A DNA stretch of 64,000 bases. Origin: Vigna angularis (lineage: Eukaryota; Streptophyta; Magnoliopsida; Fabales; Fabaceae). The DNA lies in assembly GCF_016808095.1 (NCBI RefSeq), contig NC_068975.1, forward strand, positions 24,311,501 to 24,375,500, given 5' to 3'. The notes beneath the pieces were generated by a model, which ran no database searches, was not told the DNA's origin, and saw only the letters and a list, made by a program, of their open reading frames with translations. Shown here piece by piece: positions 57,752 to 64,000 of this stretch (positions are counted from its first letter, which is position 1; the number at the start of each line of letters is the position of its first letter). Both the position numbers and the translations under genes were made by a program.

Positions 57752-59050
57752 TTATGGTGGCAGTTGCCAAACTTGGACAAGCAGGGAGATGTTCTTCGCC
57801 TCAGGATCCAGCAAAGAAAATTTGGGGAAGAACTGCTTCATCAATATTTTTCTCTTAGCAATTTGTTTCAGCAGTATCTCTCCTTCCACTAGCATTTGTT
57901 TAGTGTGTGACACCGGAATAGCTATCTCTGGCTCGCTCAAAGAAGTAGCAGTATACTCTTCTTCATCAATCATTAATTTCTTAATGTCAGCATCTGCATT
58001 TTCTTTTAACTCTGCATCCTTATCATCAAACTCACAATTAATATCACCTGTTATAAACTTAGAGTTTGGCTGTAATGCATAACCAATTTCAGCACAAATG
58101 GAGCAAGAACCAGATTCACAGTCACATTCAAAATTTTCAGAAAACTGTGTTAAATCAAAGTTTAGTCCTAACTCCATAAAGTCATTAGATTGCACAGTTT
58201 CTCTTTCAAAATCAATATTGACGCGACTTTTACCAATGGGTTCAATGGATGACACTGATTTAAAAATTTTAGATTGGTCAGTCGAATTTGTATCAATATC
58301 AGTCATAAACCCTATAGAATCAATGTGCGTCAAATCACATGCATTTGAATGTGTAGGCAAATCAGGTAAAATTGGAATCTCAGGTTCAGAATAAACCTGT
58401 TTTTGCTCACTGAGAAATTTCTTACCAAACTCCAAGTTATCAGCCGCATCCTCAGGGCTATCAGTGTCAGAATCCAGAACAAGCTGCTCAGGTTCTTCCT
58501 TTGCTACCTCAATTGGACTTTCACCAGCCAGCTTGCAAAGCAACTTCCTCGCTTCTGTTGGGGTTATATCCATCCAACATCCACCAATAGCTGCATCCAC
58601 AAGTATCCTTTGATTGTCCAGGAGCCCTTCATAAAAATAAGTCAAGAGCAAATGCTCTGGAATTTGGTGGTTTGGACAAGTTGTGCAGAGCCTGTTAAAC
58701 CTCTCCCAATAATCTGCCAGGCTTTCTTCTTGAAACTGCTCAATGGCAGTGATCTTCATCCTAATACTGGTCACCTTTGCTGCTGGAAAGAACTTGTCGA
58801 AGAATTTTTGTTGTGTTTCCTGCCAACTATTAAAAGGATACTGGTATATGAACCAGTCTCTTGCTTCATCTTGAAGGGACATGGGAAACATTTTTATCAA
58901 CACTGTTTCCTTTGAAACACCAGCAGGCCTCATAGACAAACACACCAAGCTAAACTCCTTGAGGTGCCTGTATGGATCTTCATGTGCCAACCCAAGGAAT
59001 TTGGGAAGACACTTGACTAAATCATACATCCAGTCTTGAGAATCTGTCAT
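57752..59050 (-). CDS. Retrotransposon Gag protein (intact ORF, 432 codons)
   Basis: This is the structural protein of retroelement virus-like particles. The Retrotrans_gag-type domain spans about residues 15-190, with FLGLAHEDPYRHLKEF, MFPMSLQDEARDWF, FFDKFFPAAKV, ESLADYWERFNRLC and FYEGL in the expected order. The C-terminal half is acidic and unlike a protease. No zinc knuckle or pol motifs follow. The reading frame is unbroken, consistent with a recent insertion. It resembles Athila-like gag in style, but I assign the lineage only tentatively. Confidence 0.88.
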   Translation of the reverse strand: MTDSQDWMYDLVKCLPKFLGLAHEDPYRHLKEFSLVCLSMRPAGVSKETVLIKMFPMSLQDEARDWFIYQYPFNSWQETQQKFFDKFFPAAKVTSIRMKITAIEQFQEESLADYWERFNRLCTTCPNHQIPEHLLLTYFYEGLLDNQRILVDAAIGGCWMDITPTEARKLLCKLAGESPIEVAKEEPEQLVLDSDTDSPEDAADNLEFGKKFLSEQKQVYSEPEIPILPDLPTHSNACDLTHIDSIGFMTDIDTNSTDQSKIFKSVSSIEPIGKSRVNIDFERETVQSNDFMELGLNFDLTQFSENFECDCESGSCSICAEIGYALQPNSKFITGDINCEFDDKDAELKENADADIKKLMIDEEEYTATSLSEPEIAIPVSHTKQMLVEGEILLKQIAKRKILMKQFFPKFSLLDPEAKNISLLVQVWQLPP

Positions 59051-59511
59051 TTTCTCTATTCTAGTTCAAAACCTATCTCAGACCTGGACTTTCACTTCAA
59101 GCAAGGATTATAAAAAATATACAGAAGCATAACATGGAGTAAAACAAGTATTTACATCAATTGAAACTTCCAAAAACAATCACTAAACAAAACACAACAC
59201 ATTTATACATGCTACAGGCACACACAAAACAGAACATAAATATTTTTTTTTTTAATTTTTTTTTAAATTAACATACATAATACAAAACACAACACAATAA
59301 AAATATAAAAGACAAAACATATATTACAACCACGTAATAAAACAAAAACAGTAAAAATCAAAAACAAGAACCTGGACTGAAGTGACAACGCCGCCAAAAT
59401 TTGCTGAAGGTGTCGTTGTCGCCTACAAAATATACAAGACAAAACACACAAAACAAACATATTAACAAAACAAAAATTTACACAACAAAAATCTAAAACC
59501 AAACCTCCATT

Positions 59512-59532
59512 GGTCCCCGGCAGCGGCGCCAA
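59512..59532 (-). other. Primer-binding site of the WOX-carrying retrotransposon
   Basis: On the minus strand, four bases inside the 5' LTR, the sequence TTGGCGCCGCTGCCGGGGAC begins with the TGG expected to pair with a tRNA 3' CCA. It fixes the element orientation as minus. The tRNA identity is not assigned. Confidence 0.85.
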
Positions 59533-59536
59533 AATT

Positions 59537-61895
59537 TGATACGACTGTCGCGGTCATACAAATTTGATGTGCAAAAATTAATGCAGTATAACTAGGAAGT
59601 GACTCCTAGGTCGTCTCTCGAAGACCAAATTGGGTTCGGTTCAATCTCAGATCTAACATGAAGTGGGGGGGGTTTTGTAGATGTTTTGTGCGGTAAAATA
59701 AATTAAAATTAAAAACAACAGTGCAGAAAACGTAAATGACAGGAATGAAGAAAATACAGAAAAACGGTAAATTTGGGAAAACGGTAAAAATGGAATTTAA
59801 CTTTATAAATTGGAAATGAAATTTTGACAGAATTAAAATGCAAAGCTAAAATTCAACAGAAAATGAAAGTAATTGCATCCAAAATATAAAATTAAAAACA
59901 GAATTGTAAATGAACTGTAATAGGTAGATGAAAATAGAATTCAACAACATCAATTGAGAAATGCAGAATGAAAATTATGATTAACATTCAACTTGAAACT
60001 GGAAATTAAAGAAACACAACCTCCCCAAAGGGGAGGAGAAAACCAAAGCCAGAATGTAAATTGCTTCCTAATTCCTACTCCTAAAATCTAATGCATTTCT
60101 CCTTTGCTGCCCATTCCATTTTATAGCCAGAATTCTGAACGTGAATTGCTGGCCTCCCAAACCCGTGAGTTTCCAGTAAAAACCGTGACCTTCTTTTGAT
60201 TCAATGTGGTCCCCTCCAAAATGCTGCTGCCCAAGCTGCTTGATTGTGCAGGCCGTGATTGTGGCTTCTTCATCCACCTCCATATTTGTTGCCAACTTCT
60301 CTGCAGATGGGGAACCCTTTCTCACTTCCATGTTGTCCATCACGTGCACATCCATTCTCTGAACATTCCAGTCATCACCACCTTTTTGCTGCTGGTCTGC
60401 TTCCGTGAAGACCACTGCTACTGGCTGGACAATGCATCTACATGTATGTGGCTCTTCATTTCTTGCTGACAATCCTTCATGCTGGACTTTGGTTATCACG
60501 CTTCCAGCTCTGGAACGCTACCTACGTGATGCTGCTGTTGGACGAGCCAAGTGTGGCTGCTGCACGTTCTCTATTGTGAAGGCTACAGCTGCTGGACAAA
60601 GATCTCTTCTTTACTGGGTGCATGAATGAAGCGCTACTGCACCTTGGCTGGCCGTGAGCTTCTCAAAGCTTCATTGCTGGTCCGTAAATCTCCAAGAGAA
60701 TTCTCCCGTGACAGTTACAGCCCATAATTCAGCATATCTTACATTTGAATATAATATGAAATGTGACTTTGGTCGTGTGGTTCTGGTCTCTCCTTCAATG
60801 GTGGTGGCCCTTCCTTCTTTTATGTTGTCTCCCACTAAGAGAAATAAGCCTCCCATATTGCCGAATTGGTTTACATGTGAAAATGAGTCACCAAGGCCAC
60901 CCAATAAATTAGCATATGTTTCTCCCAACAAAAGTAAATGGCAGTGGCTTTCCATTGGATAACCATGTGTAGTATTTCTTCCTTCAAAATCATGGACCCA
61001 TATTTATTTGGACAGCCGTGTGCTTCTTAACAAGTGTGGCCCCTCCATTATGTTTCATCAATTGGCAAAGAATGAATAGGCTTTTAGCATGAATTGGCCG
61101 TGTGATTTTTGGTTGCAGTAATGGCACTACAAAATCAACACCTCATTACAAAATATAATCTAAGGTAAAACTTTGCAAAATAGAATTTCCAATGGGTCCT
61201 AGGCCGTGTGGTGTATATGTGGGTTCCAAGTTTTGCTTCTAAATGATCAATTCCAACCATCACAATTGCTAAACAATAAGCAAACAATGCAAATATATTA
61301 GAGCACTCAAACAGTAATCACTGAACTGACATAGGATAGTAAAATAAATACTGGGAACAGCACACAATGAATTTGAACAAAGTAAAAACTATACGTGAAA
61401 ATAGACATCCAGACGAAACTATGAAAAAAAATTGCATGCAAAACGGATAAGAATTGAACTCAAACGAAGACACACAAGTTGACACAACATTCACGCAGCA
61501 CTGGTAATCGTTTACAACACTCCTGTAAACGATTACCCGAGAGGAATTGCTAATTTGTACAGAAAGTCCAACACAGGTACTCAGTCAGGTGAACACAGGT
61601 CACCATTGGCAAAAAAACTGACTTTTAGGCACTTCTGCCCCTGTAAACAATTACCCGAGAGGAATTGGGAATTTGTACAGAAAGTCTAAATGTCCAAAAA
61701 TATTTTCCAAAATTTTTCATGCACTCAATAATGTAAATAATTCGTTTCAGATAATTCAAATTAATTAAAATAAGAATTTCTGATCGGATTAGGCTCAATT
61801 CAGTAAAATGGGAAAATACTGGACAATTAAGCACAATTCCCTGATTAATTCTAGCACAATAAACTAAATGAAGTGAATAAAATAATGATTCATCA
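59537..61895 (-). repeat. 5' LTR of the WOX-carrying retrotransposon
   Basis: This is the same length as the 3' LTR and almost identical to it. It carries the promoter for gag, with a TATA box (TATAAAAT on the minus strand) at about 60118-60125. It abuts the CTTAG target duplication at 61896-61900. Confidence 0.94.
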
Positions 61896-62094
61896 CTTAG
61901 TGTGTTGTATGAGGCCGATACGATATCGTCAACCCAAGACTACATCACCTCAGCACAAATATCTCAATCATAATAACAATATGCACCTTGGCCCTGTCAA
62001 CATCCCAAAACAATATTAATGTGGTTAATCAAGGATTAGATAAACAAGCTAGGTTAAGAAAACTCCTAAACCACCTAGGAAAGGCCCTAACCTA

Positions 62095-62364
62095 CATAAT
62101 CTAGGCTTATCCAGGTAAAAGCTCACATAGGTAAGCATAAAGTATTTAAGATAGTATTTATTGCTTTCTTAGCACATACTTAACTTAGAATGTCTTTGCA
62201 GACATCCTAGACATTCAAACATTCGACAACATAATCTAGGCTCATCGCGGTAAAATCTCACATAGGTAAGCATAAAGTATTTAATATAGTATTTATTGCT
62301 TTCTTAGCACATACTTAACTTAAAGTGTCTTTGCAGACATCCTGGACGTTCAAACACTGGACAG
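62095..62364. repeat. 135-bp tandem duplication in LTR B of the old element
   Basis: Units 62095-62229 and 62230-62364 both begin CATAATCTAGGCT and share GGTAAGCATAAAGTATTTAA and TGTCTTTGCAGACATCCT. LTR A has a single diverged copy, so the duplication arose after insertion. Confidence 0.88.
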
Positions 62365-62511
62365 TATGAAGAGAGAAAACATTTTAGCCTTTGTAGTAAG
62401 ATGACTGGATACATCTCAAATTGAGAAGAACAAGAAGATAGTTGAGTAGTGTTTCCTGAAAACGTGTCTTATGAGTAAATTCCACCCGTAAGAACAGAAG
62501 GTTTCTGCAAA

Positions 62512-63070
62512 TCGATTAACCACCTCTATTAAGCCATTCTTTGAGGGTGGTATGTGGTGCTCATGTGCAAAACCATTCCCTAAACTCAGAATAACTCACT
62601 CCAGAATTCACTCAAAAACGAAGGTCCCTATCACTTATAATCAACTTTGGGAAATCATGAAGCGAGGCAACATTCTGGATAGAATAATATGCCACCATTA
62701 GTTAGGCAATTAACAACTACCAAAAATTACATTATAACACTGTGACGGTGGCATCACTTTGGCATTCCAGTAATGAAATCAAGGGAGATATCACCCCAAA
62801 CAATCTCCAGAATAAGAATGGGATGGGGCAAACCTGCTGGACTCATTGCTTGATACTAAGCTTGACGCACATCACATTTCATATGTACACCATGATTCAC
62901 GCCTTTATTCCCTTCCAAAATAAAGAGGAAGCCAACCTCGTTGGTATATCCAAGTGTCCGATTGAAATCCAAAGTTTTTATATGCCTTTTCTGTCGTTTT
63001 CCTCTACAAACCCTGCAGCATCCTAAGAGACGCCGCAACACCATCACAACTGTAATTGATATCACTTAAG
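62512..63070 (-). mobile_element. Ty3/gypsy pol relic, right half (integrase core)
   Basis: Minus-strand frames give the upstream zinc-binding to core region of gypsy integrase: SPAGLPHPILILEIVWGDIS running into LDFITGMPK, then ISDRDLRF and a downstream PHTTLKEWLN-type stretch. Several stops are present. It continues in the same order into 47638-46985 across the inserted elements. Confidence 0.78.
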
Positions 63071-63434
63071 CAGCATTTGTCTGTAATTTTCCTCGAAATC
63101 AACAATCGCGACACGACGGCAAGAACAATTTGAAACATGTCTCCTAATCATTCCCAAACCATTTTGGACAACAAATTCTTACAAGATCAGTATAAGCACA
63201 TCTGGCTAAGTTTAACAAAAAGCAGACACAAGAACCATACCATGCAACAGAAAACAACGATTTAGGTTTTGTTTTATTGAATCAGTCAAACATCACTGGT
63301 AGAATCAAAATACGAATGGTTCGAAACAAGGTGGGTCATGCATGCAGAGACAACAACATAAAGGGTTGAATAATTGAAAGTGGACTCGAAGCGTTAAAAT
63401 CAGAGTGTATGATGAAAGAGGAAAAGGTTCTCAC
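63071..63434. other. E2 intron 1 remnant between gypsy relic and exon 1
   Basis: No coding match, including to the missing E2 exon 2, was seen here. Confidence 0.55.
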
Positions 63435-63504
63435 CTGCACTGCAGCGCGTAGGAGGATCCTTCTGCAAATCCTTGAGCTCGTTGACGATGGGTTTCGATG
63501 CCAT
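63435..63504 (-). pseudogene. Exon 1 of the disrupted E2 gene
   Basis: It encodes a 23-residue start (MASKPIVNELKDLQKDPPT) and ends phase 1 at GCAG|GTGAG. The exon itself is undamaged. Confidence 0.88.
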
Positions 63505-63603
63505 AACCGAAACTTGGAGATGGAGAGAACCAAAAGAAAAGATAGGGTTGAAAATCAACGAGGATTGATTGACTGTGCATGGAGAAGAAAATGAACTGAC
63601 GGG

Positions 63604-63610
63604 ATATATA
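63604..63610 (-). promoter_or_regulatory. TATA box of the E2 gene
   Basis: CTATATATCCC on the minus strand lies about 100 bp upstream of the E2 start codon, with a CT-rich leader between. Confidence 0.6.
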
Positions 63611-64000
63611 GAAGAAGAGTTGGGTTCTAGAAGGTTTCATGTGTGCTCCTTCAAATTCGTTTAGAAATATACTAAAATCATTAAAAACACATTTAATGTA
63701 TTGCAATAAAAAAAGTTTTTTTTCTTTAACAAGTGTCCTTAAAAATAGTCTAAATGTTACTTTCCAATTGTGATGGTTTATCTGATCTAAGGAAATATTA
63801 AATTTAGAGAAAACTTATATTGAATTTTTTAGATGTTATTTTCTCGGTTATTTAATTTGAATTAAATCTCAATTTTAGTAATATATAAAAATAGTTTACA
63901 TTTATATTACAGAGTAAAACCTTGATTATAGCTAAGCAACATCAGTAAAACTTTACTATTCCTTTAATAGATTTGTATATGATTTGTTTACTTAGTATTA
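63611..64000. other. E2 upstream region, AT-rich
   Basis: Nothing further is recognised up to the end of the window. Confidence 0.5.

Larger units (their letters stand above)
51669..61895 (-). mobile_element. Young non-autonomous LTR retrotransposon carrying an antisense WOX homeobox gene (10,227 bp)
   Basis: The two LTRs (51669-54027 and 59537-61895) are each 2,359 bp. I noticed only two differences between them: a G/T change in the G-run near 51803 and G versus A near 53649/61517. The 5-bp target duplication CTTAG lies at 51664-51668 and 61896-61900. Termini are TG...CA. A primer-binding site next to the right LTR and a gag ORF on the minus strand set the orientation, so the 5' LTR is the right one. 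The interior (54028-59536) has gag but no recognisable protease, reverse transcriptase or integrase. In the expected pol position lies a plus-strand WOX-like gene. Confidence 0.95.
47640..62505 (+). mobile_element. Old LTR retrotransposon, itself interrupted by a younger one
   Basis: Two diverged long terminal repeats match in order. LTR A is 47640 to about 48165. LTR B is 51624-51668 plus 61896 to about 62509, split by the young element. Shared landmarks include TAACACTCTC, ATATCTCAAG, TAGTGTGTTGTAT and CGTGTCTTATGAGTA. The hexamer TGCAAA on both sides (47634-47639 and 62506-62511) is the probable target duplication. The internal 3.5 kb holds decayed gag-protease on the plus strand and coiled-coil ORFs on the minus strand. 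No pol is seen. Exact ends are uncertain because TG/CA termini have mutated. Confidence 0.75.

Overview
This window is nuclear DNA of a flowering plant. The genes have short exons with GT-AG introns, the intergenic DNA is very AT-rich, and the protein families (NETWORKED, ERF/CRF, Tnp2-type CACTA transposase, Ty1/copia and Ty3/gypsy elements) are plant-typical. The style of several repeats makes a legume of the bean/cowpea group my best guess, but that is inference. No bacterial, CRISPR or operon features are present.

Layout. 273-6390 (+): the last ten coding exons of a DEAD-box RNA helicase, one of whose introns holds an antisense Ty1/copia relic. 7974-9542 (-): a NET4-type NETWORKED coiled-coil protein that lacks the Trp-rich start of its actin-binding NAB domain. 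11022-11478: a hAT-type MITE with a perfect 8-bp target duplication. 15116-15443: a long GAA/GAG purine tract. 15989-21205: degenerate telomere-like (CCCTAAA-type) arrays, interrupted by a 631-bp CACTA-like MITE (TSD ACT) and a 1,960-bp CACTA-like element (TSD TTA) that carries fragments of a DnaJC9-like gene and a PPR gene. 21996-24252: a possible solo LTR. 24253-31306: featureless AT-rich DNA. 31307-39470: a nearly complete 8.16-kb CACTA (En/Spm) transposon with TSD TTA. It carries a Tnp2-type transposase broken by one in-frame stop, a multi-exon TNPA-like gene with a Ulp1-type protease domain, and GC-rich palindromic subterminal repeats. 42050-42874 (-): an intronless Pti6/CRF-type ERF gene.

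45235-63504 (-): a ubiquitin-conjugating enzyme E2 gene split by retroelements. Exon 1, with a TATA box, lies at 63435-63504, and exons 3 and 4 lie at 46329-46433 and about 45241-45479. Exon 2 was not found and exon 4 is frameshifted. The gap holds three nested levels: a gypsy pol relic on the minus strand (halves at 46985-47638 and 62512-63070); inside it an old LTR element (47640 to about 62505) with a decayed gag-protease region; and inside that a very young LTR retrotransposon (51669-61895, minus strand, TSD CTTAG, two 2,359-bp LTRs in which I saw two differences).

Main discovery. The young retrotransposon has a gag ORF but no recognisable pol. Where pol would be expected it carries, in antisense, a complete-looking spliced gene for a 151-residue WUSCHEL-type (WOX) homeodomain protein with a WUS-box-like motif. 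That gene has its own TATA box, a 5'-UTR intron, a second GT-AG intron and an AATAAA signal. A mobile element carrying a stem-cell-type homeobox gene is the feature most worth following up.
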